From assembly GCF_029227915.1 (NCBI RefSeq), contig NC_079881.1, forward strand, positions 14,485,501-14,549,500: a stretch of DNA of 64,000 bases, in the 5' to 3' direction. The notes below the pieces were generated by a model that was given only the letters and a program-made list of their open reading frames with translations, did no database searches and was not told where the DNA came from. Shown piece by piece: positions 11,891-23,463 of this stretch. Position 1 is the first letter of the stretch; each line of letters opens with the position of its first letter. The position numbers and the translations under genes were made by a program. The stretch comes from Hydractinia symbiolongicarpus (Eukaryota > Cnidaria > Hydrozoa > Anthoathecata > Hydractiniidae).

Positions 11891-14442
11891 GTTTACAGTA
11901 CCGATCGCGAGTAACTATACACGAGTATTAAACTACGGGTACGAGTAATTTCTCCTGTGAGTATTCCACGAGTACGCGACGAGTATACTGCGCGTACAAG
12001 TACATCAAAAATACTCGCACATTTTTCTGCTCTACTCACACAATACTAGCTAGCGTGCACGAAAGGGAAACGGTAAAATTAAATGATAAACTTTTGTGAT
12101 ATTTTCTGAAAATGTTTTTCGGTGTTTACATTTTTTTTTTTTTTTTAATTAGGACGATGTTGGTTTTCACACAATATCGTTGTCATATTTTCAAAACAAA
12201 GAAAAATGTTTTCATAAGTTTAGGGAAACTCTGTTTTTTTCAAATAAAATACATCATGGCAAGGTTTAAACAGTTTTTGAAAAAAAACCCGCGATGTTTA
12301 AACAGTTTTCTAATGAAACATAGTAATATTATATTTCATATTATATTTGAATTTCCGCGCCCGAAGGCATAGGAAATTCTTTAAAACCGTTGTTTTTTCT
12401 TCCGGAGCATTTTTTGAGAAAAAATCGACCCTGGGATTTCACATTGCTCCGTCACAGATGTAAACTTCGTACCCAAGCTCCTTAACTACTGGGAAGTCTC
12501 GTATTGACATTTCAGGCTAAAATTGGTATTTGTTTTCGGCAAAATTTGGCACAGTTAACAAAAAAGTATGCTGAACATAATGGTGACATAATAATTTTGA
12601 TTTTTGTCACCTAAATGTCATTTTAGGCCAAAATTGGTCCAAAAATTAGAACTATTTTATTTTCAACAAAATTTGGCACAGTTAACAAATAAAGTATGCT
12701 GAACATGATGGTGACATCAAAATTTTGATTTTTGTCACCTAAATGCCTTTTTAGGCCAAAATTTATCCAAAAATTAAAACTGCTTTATTTTCGACAAAAA
12801 CTGACACAGTTAATCAAAAAAGTATGCTGAAAATGATGGTCACATCGAAATTTTGATTTTTTGTCAACTAATGCCGTTTAAGACCATAAATGTTTAAATC
12901 GCAAGACTTTCAACCATGAATGATAGGCTGTATTTTTTGTTAGCAATTTCTTTTAAAATGTGAGTTTAATGACACGTTTCGTTTTGTTTGCGTTTGTTGT
13001 AAGATATAATGTCACTGGTGTGCTTTATCTTCAGAGGTTCATGCACCAAACCCCTTCGAATTTTTGGTACAATAACACAACGAATTAGCAGGTTTTTATC
13101 AAATATTTTGGTAGCGCGAGGAAATTCTTAGAGTCCCCAGGGCTTCTTGTTGCCATTTCGTTTTGTTTTTTAAAAGAACCTAATACTTACTGCACTTAAC
13201 GTGCTTTACTTTTTTTTCTTAATAACGATTTCCTCACTCTCTCTAAAACACGATTCTAGAGATTAATTTTTCTTTTGTGTTGAATGTTATTATAATCTAT
13301 TTATATCTTTGCAATCATATTAAGCATATTTAAATGATTTACTTCTGGTAATAGAGCAGTATGGCAGGGATCATTTTTAGGTGTTATTGACAGGTATTTT
13401 TAACAAGCTAGTGCCCAGGACTAAATGGATAAATGCTGTAAAAAAACAGTAAAATGTAACAATTTAGTTTAATGATATTCATTCTTTTTTTTCTTTTTCA
13501 TATTCGCAACTTCCAAACACCAGGTGGCCTCAAAAAATGTAAAAAAAAATATTAAAATACAATTAATAAGACACATGAAACTTTCTCCTCCCAATTACTG
13601 CCACTCATTTTATTATGAACACTATGATTGGTAAGATAAAAATGGATAATAAAATTAGAAAAACATTAGAAAAAATCTTCCGTACATCGTTGTTACAGAC
13701 GACCTGTAATAATTCAATTTTTTGTTTCTTTTTACGCATCTTGAAGACGCACATGGTTGATTCACGTTATTTTTTAATATATTTTTTTTTATAAGAAGAC
13801 ACTTCATTCTCACTGGATTGAAAGACTTCCTTGTCAGGCACATGTTTTCTTTTGGTTACTTACAAAACAATAAAATTAAATGCGATTGGCTTAATTTATT
13901 CTCCAGAGTCCATTGTTTAATACGTGCATGCAAAGAGAAGGGAATAATGTTAAATGTAGCAAGAACACGTTTAGCTAGGAGAAAAAACCATTTAGATAGC
14001 AGATGTAAATAGCAAAGGGTTTCCTCGTTAATGAGAAATAAAGCATTTAAATGAAAAGTTATAAAAAGCCATTACAGAAAAGTTTACATTTTTATGTAAA
14101 CCAAAGAGAACTTGCAGCAAAATAAAAAAAATTAATGTAAAATAAAATGTTATTTCTAACGACGCGAAAATGAAGTAAAAGTTTTCACAATGTCTAAGGT
14201 AGCAGAGAAATGTGAGCTATCGATAAAAATTATGCCACAACGAATTTCCGTTTTTTATCTTACACTCGAACACGTACTCACAAATCATTCACTTATTGTA
14301 CTCGCATGCGCAAGAGGCTGTACTCGAGGGTACAGAGCAGTATACTCGCTGATTACTTATACTCGTCTTGCACTGTACTCGTCATTTAATATACCCGTAC
14401 TTGTATACTCGTGTATAGTTACTCGCGATCAGCACTGTAAAC
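11891..14442. mobile_element. 2.55 kb inverted-repeat-bounded element
   Basis: The left end gtttacagtaccgatcgcga continues as gtaactatacacgagta. The right end is its near-exact reverse complement, reading gtttacagtgctgatcgcga on the minus strand. Both ends continue into tandem tactcg/cgagta words. I see no transposase frame. It lies within the larger inverted structure at 11052-15520. Confidence 0.5.
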
Positions 14443-15245
14443 TCGTGAACCCCAAACATGAGAACCGAGTGTCTGAGCTAGCGACTCTCTCAGTCTTTAC
14501 TTCCTTGTCTCCAATTGCCGAAATAATAATGAATTAAAATTAATTTGACAAGTCGATCTTCTGCTAATGCCAACAGTACTAAATCAGACAACGCTGTTTT
14601 CTTTTTATTTGTAAAAATTAGTTTCAGCCAATATCTCTTGCTCCCTGCGATTAAACAAACACACAAACAAAAAAACATTCTATCAGGTTATAAGCCTAAA
14701 GTAAAATCTCTGTTTTTCATGTTTATTTAAGTTTTTTTGGCATAAAAATAAACATAATAATTATCACAGAATGTCTGTAACAGCGATGTACGGAACATTC
14801 TTTTCTAATGTTTATAGAATTTTGTTATCTATTTATATCTCAGCAATCACAGTGTGCATAATAAAATGGATGGCGTCAATGAGGAGGAGATAGTTGCATG
14901 TGTCTTATTAATTGTATTTTATGTTTATTTTTGATATTTTTAGTGGCCACCTGTTGCTCAAAGGTAGAAAAGATGAAAAAGAAAATTATTATACTTTAAT
15001 TTTAACATTTTTCAATACTTTTAACAGGAATTAATAATTAAGTCCTGGGCACTAGGTTGTGAAATACCTGTCAATTAAACCTAAAAATGATACCTGTCAT
15101 ATTGCTCTATTACCAGAAGCAAATCACTTCAATGTGCTCAATGTGATTGCAAATATATAAATAGATGAGAATTATATTCAACACAAAAGAAAAATGATCT
15201 CCAGATCTGTGTTTCAGAGAGAGCTCGTAATATTAGCACTGGCAA
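13215..15245. repeat. Diverged ~480 bp inverted repeat pair
   Basis: About 13215-13705 and 14775-15245 are reverse complements with substitutions and small gaps. Shared blocks include cacaaaagaaaaat, the region around aggtatcatttttagg, and a block with acacatg. The pair spans the right end of the element at 11891-14442, so one insertion postdates the other. Confidence 0.5.
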
Positions 15246-15611
15246 GCAATAGAAAGTTAAAGCAATTTCACTGTGTGAAAAAAATTAAATCATGTAGTTG
15301 AAGTAAGATTACATGGATATAGGATCGCGCATGCAGTTATATTAATGTACGCATTTTATCCCATTAGTACTATTTTCTTCATTGAATGTAAACTTTAAAT
15401 TTCACAATAAATGACAGAAAATATAAAACTTATCACATCACCCGCACCACATTATAACCCGCACCAACAGTGGAAGTCATAAAAATCAACTTATAACCCA
15501 TGGGTTATATACTGGAAAATACGGTAAGATATTGACGTTATAAGAGATTGACAAAAAAACTCGAAAAACTCGCTCATTCAGGTGGTTAAAAATATCGTCT
15601 TTGTAAAAGTC

Positions 15612-15648
<37 letters not shown>

Positions 15649-15650
15649 AG
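15612..15650. repeat. (CAGA)n microsatellite
   Basis: About ten units of caga. A shorter run is at 16366-16390. Both sit just inside Helitron 5' ends (minus strand), where this family typically carries the repeat. Confidence 0.9.
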
Positions 15651-15672
15651 CTCCGTATTATTATTATATAGA

Positions 15673-16414
15673 CTAGTCGATAAGGCCCGTGAAAAAATCC
15701 ACTTAGGCAGAAGGACAATTGAAAAATAGGTTGTTTTAGATTTTTTGCTGACGTCAGCAGTGCAATTACAAAATTTTGGCGAAATTTAGTTTATTCGTTG
15801 CCTCTACTGGGCAGAGGTTTAAATGCTGACCAAGAAAATGTATATGATCATGTCTTTTTGATAAGCGGTTAATGAGATACAAGGGTTTTAAAATTTTGCT
15901 GACGTCAGCAATGGCCAGTCAAACCCCCCAAAATTTTTTTTTTAGAAATTTGTATACCTGCTGCCTTCATTGTATAGGTCTTGAACGCTGATCAAGAAAA
16001 TGTATAGGATCGGTATTTTTGACAAACGGTTGCAGAGATGTTAGGGTTTGAAGGTTTTTTGGTGACGTCATCAACCCGTCCATTCCGAAACGGATTCGAG
16101 GACCCAGGTTTGGGAAACTTACTCAAATTGGTCCCAGGTGGTCCCTAGTTACCTAAGCAGGAGATGACGTCAGTTATTTCCACCCGTTTCCAAGTTATTT
16201 AGTCTTAAATTTAAAAGTGCAATGCAATGGCTTCACTAATCTTAATATACTTTCCTTTGACGTCAATATTGCTTTAACGTCAAAGTTTGGTAATTTACAG
16301 AACAAATTTATAGACAATGTTTTCTAGACTTTATCAAAGAAATTTTATCCACTTTACAAAAGTCACAGACAGACAGACAGACAGACAAACAGAACTGGCG
16401 AATTATTATATAGA
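15673..16414 (-). mobile_element. Non-autonomous Helitron (742 bp)
   Basis: Minus-strand 5' end TCTATATAATAATTCGCC at 16414, preceded by A. The 3' end CTAG (15673-15676) is followed by T and preceded by a short hairpin around tggattttttcacggg-like sequence. There are no TIRs and no target duplication, and insertion is between A and T, all hallmarks of Helitrons. A second Helitron 5' end (TCTATATAATAATAATACGG, plus 15653-15672) abuts its 3' end directly, as in head-to-tail Helitron insertions. Confidence 0.7.
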
Positions 16415-17312
16415 TTAATTATTTAATAAATAATTATTAACATTAGTGTTTCGCATGCCACCAGCAGGACCTAGTAGTTCTATAGAATCTATTTTCAAAT
16501 ACAAATGTTCCATTCTAAAGTAAAACACTTTTTGCACAAATTTCGTTGCATACAAAAAATTTAATTCAGTTTATGTAAAGCTGTTGACGTGAGAATCAGG
16601 GTGAGTTTAAAAACAGTTAAAAAATGGGAAGACAGTCTTGGGTGTAAGTTAGAATTGTGTGAAATTAAAGATGGCAAGCGGAAACTAAATCAATGAAAGG
16701 ATTTTAGCAAAGTTGGATAGAAGGATAGCATGTGAAAGGAGAAGCCCATAAATTTGCGCAATCGCTTGATGTTAGGAAGACTCTCGGTGGTGCGGAATAT
16801 AACAAGCAAGTCGTTATGAACTCTCCATTGGTAAAGGTTTAACAACAATGAAAACTACAGAAAAGAAGTGAGATTTTGATACCTTTGCAGTGGTTTTTTA
16901 GGAACATTTTTATCGTGTTTTTTTTAATATTCATTATGTTATCAACTTCATTAATAAGTAAGGCCATTTTTTGTCACCTAACAGACTCGATCCAACACGG
17001 CATATTACCTACGTAAATATGAAAAGCCCTATGGTGATTATGGAGAATTGATTAATCTGGAAGAGAAAAACAGCATGAAAAAAAGCAACGCATATCGTAA
17101 TAATAGGGCAGCTACAATGGAGGGGGGTGTTACAACAAGCATATTTCCTGGGAATTTTCACATCATGCACGCAGATAATAATTTTTTTGTTGCGAAAAAA
17201 AAATAATAATTCACCTCCCTTTAAAAAAAATGAATAAATTTATTCTCTTGTTTTGCATTAGTAAAATAAATATAGTTATGCAGCAAGAAGTTTTCTTGTG
17301 CTGTTTTAAAAA

Positions 17313-17445
17313 CTAGTTGTTAGCCCGTGGAAAATCCACGGGTTCGCCCGTCCTTTCTATGCCGTATTGCGTGCTTCTCGCTACTTGCGCAGCTAAGCTA
17401 CCATTTTGCATGACTGACAGACCTGTACGGGTATTATAATATAGA
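17313..17445 (-). mobile_element. Very short non-autonomous Helitron (133 bp)
   Basis: The 5' end TCTATATTATAATACCCG (17428-17445) and 3' end CTAG (17313-17316) are flanked by A and T. The 3' hairpin cccgtggaaaatccacggg is perfect. This is a minimal element retaining both ends only. Confidence 0.75.
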
Positions 17446-17648
17446 TTAAGTGGCAAGAATTATATTTTGCTGTTACAAAAGTTATACAGAATATGGTGTT
17501 GTTTTGAAAGCTATAGACAAGGAGGGTGTACGACAAACATATTCTGCGATGTATTTTTTATATTACTTTTCCTATAAAGCGGACTATGTAAGCAATAGTC
17601 AGCAGTATTACATTTTAGCTAGCAAACGTATTTCACCATTATGTGATA

Positions 17649-18117
17649 CTAGTCGATAAAGCCTGTGGAAAAATCCACTGAGGCAGGATAAACATGAAAA
17701 AGAAGCATCCATTCGAATTTTAATGACATCAGCAACTCATCCACAAAAATAAATTACCTTGAAATGGTAAAATTATCAAAATCCTGAGATTAAAAAATAA
17801 TTTTTACTGTTTGTCCACCTGCCCCAACTAAGTTGCGTAGCAACAAGAAATGCTCATACATCCTTTTTCTGAATTATCATAGGGATCCCTCGATTATGCA
17901 TTATCCCTGACTGATTTTACTCATAAAATAAGCTTCAAAAATAATTCCACAACATCACGGAATTGAGACGTATATAAATCACATGACAAGGTTTTAGTCA
18001 ATTCTTTTTTTGCCTGACCCTGTGTAAATACCTGCCCTGTTCACTGGCATTTTTTGCAAAGTTATTTTAACAGATAGCTCAGCTGTATAGTCCAAACCAT
18101 AGACATATTATTATAGA
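17649..18117 (-). mobile_element. Non-autonomous Helitron (469 bp)
   Basis: The 5' end TCTATAATAATATG lies at 18117 and the 3' end CTAG at 17649-17652, with A/T flanks and the gtgg-aaaaa-tccac hairpin just inside. Interior unrelated to any protein I recognise. Confidence 0.65.
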
Positions 18118-19050
18118 TAGCAGGTTGTAGATGGAAGAGTTGCCAGATCGTCGCGAGAACCGTTTGTTTAGATATATAATGTTATAAGGATGGTATACGT
18201 TAGCAAGATATGCTAAACTTCAGCCTAAAATTAATTCCAGTGTCTTTTGGATCTTTTGTACTTCTAAAAATCTATTAATTTCATTAAACGTGGTCATTTT
18301 ATATACACTATATTACCATGCTTTCTAACCTACCAGAATGCACGCGCACAACATAAATCGTATGCATGGGAAGGAAATGAACAAAGGAAACTTACTATCC
18401 GTCATGTTTTCAGGAAAAAAAACAATATTTTCTTTCCCTAACAAAGCAAAAATATCAACCACTTCTTAATCCACTTTTCCCTTCAACTACTGCTGCTCAC
18501 TTTGCTTTTTTTGTAGGTGAAAACCCGGAGCCGTTGTACATTGATCCTGATTGGCTTATTAGCAACAATTTTTAAATTAATTGGCTAAAACGTCCCGTGC
18601 GATACAATTTTGCATGGTGCTCCATTATGTAATTCTCATGTGGTGCTGCTGATTGGTCATCCTTCCCCCACGTTAAAATCCTGTCTATGTTTATTTTTCT
18701 CCCCAGTGGATGCAGGGTGATCGTGTATTAACTAAATATTTTTTTACAATATAACACTAAAGGACGTAGACGTTATAGGTGGAAAGATAACAAAACATTG
18801 AAAGTTGACATTACTAAACGATGCAACATAAACTAGAATATCGATTTAACAGTTCAATTTTCTCGGATAATTGCCAACTCAATTGTACCGTGGCATTAGG
18901 TGACGGTTCTACGGTAGTAGACTACGGGTAACCCTTGCACCATTATTTGGCCCCCTTAAGTTAAATTCTTCGGATAACTCGAACTTTTTTGCCACGACAT
19001 CCAGCATTTTTATTTCAATAGTTGCTCCACTTTCTATCATGAATTTTAGG
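18118..19050. other. Intergenic, no gene recognised
   Basis: No long frame and no clear repeat ends. Composition becomes slightly more GC-rich towards the element B fragments that follow. Confidence 0.4.
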
Positions 19051-19434
19051 CTATACCCCGGCACATGTAGAGCAAATTAATACACCGCCATGCCCGTTTT
19101 CCCGGGACCCCTGATAGGTAGGCCAGAGCTTGGTTTTTCGAGCCTGGTATTCGAGGGGTGGTGGAGTAAATAATAATTTACACTGTAGGCACCGCAGTGT
19201 ATTGCGATATCTCTCAACAAGCCTTGCCTTCTCGGGGCTATCCTTGACGAGTTTGATATATTGGGGTATAATGTTGTATGTGAGTAGGTCATATAAAATC
19301 AAATAATTCCCATCCTGTTGAACACCTCGAATTTCCCGATGGATAGCAAGAGGATCCAATTCATGTTCAACGTTTTCGATATCTCTATTTGCTACAGTCC
19401 GTCTCTCCTTCGCTTTAGCCAGGCAGCCATGCAA
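19051..19434 (-). CDS. Hypothetical protein, element B remnant
   Basis: A 127-residue minus-strand frame. The first 60 residues are charged and probably helical. The second half has CLQC and CSTC pairs about 50 residues apart, which could form one zinc site. I do not recognise the family. It lies 138 bp downstream of a gene with a homologue in element A, so I treat it as cargo of the decayed Polinton-like element. Its true start may be upstream. Confidence 0.35.
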   Translation of the reverse strand: MHGCLAKAKERRTVANRDIENVEHELDPLAIHREIRGVQQDGNYLILYDLLTYNIIPQYIKLVKDSPEKARLVERYRNTLRCLQCKLLFTPPPLEYQARKTKLWPTYQGSRENGHGGVLICSTCAGV

Positions 19435-19572
19435 CTTTTAGTTAAAGTAGTGCCCCTAATTTTAAACTTATGTGGTGGTAATAGTTGTTTACATACGCGA
19501 CAACATCTTATATCCATTTCATTGTTTGCGTCTCGAGAACTTGACTCCTTCCATAACTCATGTTTGGCCACT

Positions 19573-19782
19573 CTATTTTAGTTTAGGCACGATACTTGCC
19601 GGCAACCATCCTTTGGATATGGCCATTTCACGACTTGCTCTCCCTGCCGCGAAGTACGCAACCATTTTGAGGACGTCTTCAGTGTCCATTTTTGTAGAGG
19701 GCCTTGTTATATTCAAAAATTTCTTACCTGCCATGGGATAGGTAAAGGTGAAACCAAGGTCTACAATTGTCTCATAGAGCAT
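19573..19782 (-). CDS. Small Polinton-associated protein, homologue of element A gene at 44796
   Basis: A 69-residue frame aligning along its length with the 75-residue product at 44796-45023: a short hydrophobic segment, GKK(F/V)L, a Pro-Ser turn, then acidic D-E-D and a helix ending (S/T)RE---K. The hydrophobic part may be a membrane anchor. Function unknown. The shared position among small genes of two different Polinton-like elements shows it is a conserved component of this lineage. Confidence 0.55.
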   Translation of the reverse strand: MLYETIVDLGFTFTYPMAGKKFLNITRPSTKMDTEDVLKMVAYFAAGRASREMAISKGWLPASIVPKLK

Positions 19783-20025
19783 ATCTTAAATCTCCTTTTC
19801 TTTTAAGGCAACGTTGCTTGCCAGATCAAAAAGACCAGTTCACCAGTGAAGGAAATACTGAACACTATCCATGTGTAAATATTAGAACCATATAAGACAT
19901 TATGTTAAAGAAAGTTAGTTCAGCAGTCAAAACCCCTGACATTTTATATGAACGTTGCCTGCTGTTGTTTTGTTACATTTAGATACGGACTACGTGCATA
20001 TCGTCTAGCGAAGGGGAAGATGTAA

Positions 20026-20128
20026 TGTCGTAAAGACATCGACGATGGAGAGGACTTGGGCAGAAGAAGAGGGACGATTTTGATGACACGAGAGTTATGA
20101 TAGGGAATAGAGAGAAAGAAATAAACAG
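20026..20128. repeat. ~100 bp segment present three times in the window
   Basis: The block containing tcgacgatggagaggacttg and ending ataaacag is repeated at 34951-35045 in the same orientation and at 22033-22127 inverted (arm copy). The two other copies end exactly where the NotI-rich transposon begins, so this copy looks like the same sequence without the insertion. It also differs by about 8 bp (tagggaat present here). Confidence 0.6.
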
Positions 20129-20508
20129 AGATATATTTTAAACACATGTTCTTATTTAACCTACTTTCCCGATATTAAAGTCGGGCCTGTGAAAATTGCT
20201 GTATGCGGATTACCGGAGAATATTGACCGACGTCAAAGTATTGCCCGAACTTTCATTGTTCGAGGGTATTGCCCGAAATAAACAATTTTAATATGGATTA
20301 TTATCCGGGTACAGCATTTTGCGACAAAAATATAACATTAGGCAGGATGTAGAAACCATGTCTTTATGGAAACTATTACCATACGGAACGTCGTTCGAAC
20401 TAAAAATATATATTTTTTAAAATCGAATGTCGTGTAAACATTACGGCTTCAGCTAAAACACAGAATTCTTTAAAAGATAAAAGTAAGTTTCATTTCTGTT
20501 TTGCTTTT
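20129..20508. other. Unassigned sequence upstream of the polymerase fragment
   Basis: Contains repeated ttgcccga words near 20245-20275 and no supported frame. It may be a decayed terminus of element B. Confidence 0.3.
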
Positions 20509-21026
20509 TTGTCTTACTTTTTAGATACTTTATTCGGAGAAACTTCCGCGAGAGAAACTTTCCAAGTTCAAAAACCTTTGTTCGATAGGATCAAGGTGGC
20601 TAAAAAAGATAAGGACTACATGTTCCTCACTACCTCGAGATTTAAATTTCTAGATATTAAAAATTTCCTTGCCACTGGCCCTAAGCTATGACGGATGTTG
20701 CAAGTCGTTGGAATGTAAGCTCGAAAAGCTCATGTTTCCGTATGAATGGTTGACGAGCCACGAGAAGCTGAACCATGTTAGGCCTGTGGCTCATGAGGAC
20801 TTTTATAGCCGTCTAAGTGGGAGAAACACACTATCCGGCGAGGAGTACGAGACATTCTGCGCCAATTTTTACAGGCGAGGCTGCGTCACCATGATGGACT
20901 GGTTGCGTGAGTACAACTTAGCCGATGTGGAACCATTCATTGAAGCCGTGGACAAGACGAGGCTGTAGTACTACGATGATGGGATAGATATTTTGAAGGA
21001 CGCGGTCAGTATTCCGGGCGTATTCT
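20509..21026 (+). pseudogene. Fragment of a protein-primed-type DNA polymerase B, element B
   Basis: Two frames (20509-20691 and 20669-20968), plus a short tail read through a TAG at 20967-20969, together resemble the internal part of a Polinton/adintovirus-type PolB. The recognisable blocks are the phrases RFKFLDIKNFL, FPYEWL, RGCVTMMDWLREYNLADV and DILKDAVSIPGV. The blocks fit the segment between exonuclease and palm motifs, so the catalytic motifs A-C are absent. There is a one-base shift near 20690 and a nonsense codon, and the sequence stops abruptly at the edge of the inverted duplication. It is from a different PolB lineage than the element A polymerase. Confidence 0.65.
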
Positions 21027-21657
21027 TGTAAATCCGCACAATAAATGTTTTCCGTCCCTCGGTCCATTCTCAGTATACGCGGACATACACCGTATCTCTT
21101 CACGCATTGCAAAAACAAATTTCCGATTACAAGTGGATCATTATTTGTTGTTGAAACAACCAACCATAGTAATTTACGGCTGAAACCATCAATACCACCG
21201 TGTATTGGCAATCCCCATCTTTTTAATTTGTCATTTCCATGATATATGTCACAAGGACCTTTGGTATCATATATGCGTCGTGTAATCACTTTTCCAATCC
21301 TTTTTTCTACTCCTGACGGATCCACCTCCTTCAATATAGTTCGCACAGTCTCCTTAGCAACAATCACGTCAAACTTCAATGCTATCAATTCTGTCATTGC
21401 CGGTAACCGAAACTTGAAGATGACACTTGCAACTCATTCTTAATAATATCTACCAGGATACTGCGAGAAACATTGCTAGTTCGACGTAAGCCCAATCTTG
21501 TGCATATTGATTGAAACTTTCTCATAGATAATGACTTGTGATTACGTTTGTTAATCACCATACATATTTCCAAATACTTCAACTTAGGTCGTAGGCTATG
21601 ATAATACGCCACTAAATTTTCCAATGACACATCGACACCGACTGGCATAGCATCCAT
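21027..21657 (-). pseudogene. Truncated RVE-fold DDE transposase (arm copy)
   Basis: This is a copy of the first half of the transposase intact at 35421-36593. It keeps the N-terminal helix-turn-helix region and the first two catalytic Asp (GIDGF, MDRG) but lacks the third acidic residue because the arm ends at 21027. A one-base deletion relative to the right arm, just before TELIAL, splits it into frames 21394-21657 and 20918-21397. Confidence 0.8.
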
Positions 21658-21741
21658 CTTGCACTACGAGTAAACACGTTTTCGCCATTGAACGGTGGTG
21701 ACTCTCAGGACCACATCGAATCACATCTCAAGGAAAACTGC

Positions 21742-22016
21742 CCGGCCGCGTCATTTACCGCCTGTTTTACCTTGAAATTAGCGGCAAAATCAGCGGCAAA
21801 AAGCGCGGCCGCGTATTTTAGCACCTGTTTTAACTTTGACATTCTGCAGACCAGATTTAGAAACTGGCGGTAAAACTGGCGGTAAAACACGCGGCCGCTC
21901 CTAAAAACACGCGGCCGCGCTTTGAAAAACGCGGTCGCGCATAATTTTACGCGGCCGCGTCTTTATACTGTGCACCTATATTAAATGAAAACAAAACGTT
22001 GTAATCAGCCACGGTA
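21742..22016. repeat. NotI-rich transposon TIR, arm copy
   Basis: Mirror copy of the left TIR at 35062-35336. It is filled with gcggccgc words and cggtaaa/tttaccg pairs and ends in gtaatcagccacggta. Confidence 0.85.
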
Positions 22017-22134
22017 GTAATCAGCCACGGTACTGTTTATCTCTTTCTCTCTTCATAACTCTCGTGTCATCAAAATCGTCCCTCTTCTTCTGCCCAAGTC
22101 CTCTCCATCGTCGATGACTTTACGACACTACACC

Positions 22135-22684
22135 GACAAGCTGTGGGAAAACACAACGTGTACTGAACCTCCTCGAGCAGGAATGTAAAAAGCACTATCA
22201 CAACATAGTCATTTTGTGTCCAACTATGCGGTGAAACAGTACCTTCCTCGAAAGGGCCTCACTTTGGAAAGACCCCTATGCATTCCTGATAGACCCTGGG
22301 AATGAGTTGTTTGAATGGACTCAGAAACTGTCCCCATTACTGGCAGGTGAGGAAAGTCTCTTCATAGTCGATGATTGTATATCGAACGAGGATTTCGATA
22401 AACGTCGATAATCCCTGCTTGAATTGGCTATCAGTGGTAGGCACAGAAAGCATAGTTTATGGCTACTCACGCAGTCGTACACTGCTTTGCCCAAAAATAT
22501 GAGGAGGCAGAAGAAGGCCTTGTTCCACTGGTTTCCTCATGAGAAGAGTGACATGAAAATGATGGACGAGGAAACCAATTTGGTCCCCGAATGGAATCAT
22601 ATTAAAACTGAGTTGAAAAAATCCAGGCATGCATGCCTGTATGTGACATTGGAACACCCTAGGACTTGGGGGATTCTCGAATGA
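22135..22684 (+). pseudogene. Broken A32/FtsK-HerA-type genome-packaging ATPase, element B (left arm)
   Basis: It aligns with the element A ATPase at 43104. The P-loop remnant PTSCGKT lies at the very start (22136 on), then a Walker B-like FIVDD near 22355-22370, then the intact C-terminal third (22424-22684) with the SGRHR--S-WLLTQSY--LPKN-RRQ signature and a final EHPRT. The N-terminus is cut off just before the P-loop, where the ~100 bp repeat starts. An early stop and further stop codons lie between the motifs. It would have powered DNA packaging into capsids; this copy cannot. Confidence 0.75.
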
Positions 22685-22726
22685 CCATAGAAAAAAGCTA
22701 CTTGAAGATATGGCTAATAAACAAAT

Positions 22727-23116
22727 ATGGAGGAGGCCAAGAAATGTTCAAAATGTAAACATGTTTTATCTATGGACTTTAAAATCAAGGGGAATGGCCA
22801 ATAAACAAAAATGTGCGTCAAATGCCTGAATGTTCTCAAGTTGTCGAAGGAGCGTACAAAGCGTCCGCATCAAAGGCGGAGGTCCACCTGTAAAGAGTGT
22901 GGAGGAAGTGAAATATTTCACCATCAAAGGATGAGATCCATCTGTAGGGACTGCGGGGGGAGTCAGATCTGCAGGGAACATGGTAGGCGAAGATCGGAGT
23001 GCAAGGACTGCGGGGGTGGTGGTAGATGCGGCGAACATGGTAGGATAAGATACACCTGTAGGGACTGTGGAGTTGGAGACATCTACAACCATGAAAAACG
23101 GAGGCGGGAGAGATAG
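22727..23116 (+). pseudogene. Cys-rich zinc-ribbon repeat protein, element B (left arm)
   Basis: The frame opens at ATG 22727 with CSKCKH, hits an in-frame TAA at 22802, and continues from ATG 22811. The second part begins CVKCLN and then has four near-identical ~20-residue units of the form C-x2-CGG-x6-H-x-R-R. Each unit supplies Cys/His ligands shared with the next, so it looks like a chain of small zinc knuckles. Similar CKDCGG--ICEHGR repeats are known to me from giant-virus proteins of unknown function. Nucleic-acid or protein binding is the likely role. Confidence 0.6.
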
Positions 23117-23463
23117 GAAAATGTATGTTCTGGCACAGGCGCACGCGCACGCCCACAAGACGTCACGGAAAGCCCCAGCAAAGTTACAGCACAGTCCCTA
23201 GTAATCCAGCACCCATCCAATACCATTCCATATTAATCTACATAAGACCTAATATTCACCAAAATGACGTCATCAAGATTCTAACACAATTCCCTAATAA
23301 TCAACGCTCACATAGGGGGAAATTCCCTCATGATACTAATATTCATCAATAATTTAACGCATACGCAGTAAAGAGGGAAATTCCCTTAAGGGAAATAACT
23401 GTGTTAGTTTTTGAGCAAAATGAAATCTTCCGACAATGCAAAAATTCTATATTATAAAAGAGA
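23117..23463. other. Spacer between element B genes
   Basis: No supported frame. AT-rich near 23340-23460 with a duplicated agggaaattccct-type palindrome; may contain the promoter of the following gene. Confidence 0.4.

Larger units (their letters stand above)
11052..15520. mobile_element. Possible 4.5 kb DNA transposon with TIR ttttccagtatataac
   Basis: The left end (11052-11070) and right end (about 15504-15520) share an inverted ttttccagtatataac. Both subterminal regions carry several copies of tataaccca-like words. The cgtattttcc terminal style is reminiscent of pogo or hAT-type elements. The interior holds other nested repeats and no clear transposase. Assigning the two ends to one element is an inference. 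Confidence 0.4.

Noticed and set aside
15612-15650. CRISPR-like short repeats
   Set aside because: It is a simple (CAGA)n microsatellite with no spacers.
21705-21890. Open frames on both strands across the NotI-rich TIRs (also 35188-35390 and 55387-55631)
   Set aside because: They arise from GC-rich palindromic TIR sequence without stops; no protein motif, and both strands are open equally.
22766-23158. 130-residue minus-strand frame opposite the zinc-repeat gene
   Set aside because: Antisense of regular Cys-rich repeats gives a long artificial frame; the plus-strand ligands are clearly the selected reading.
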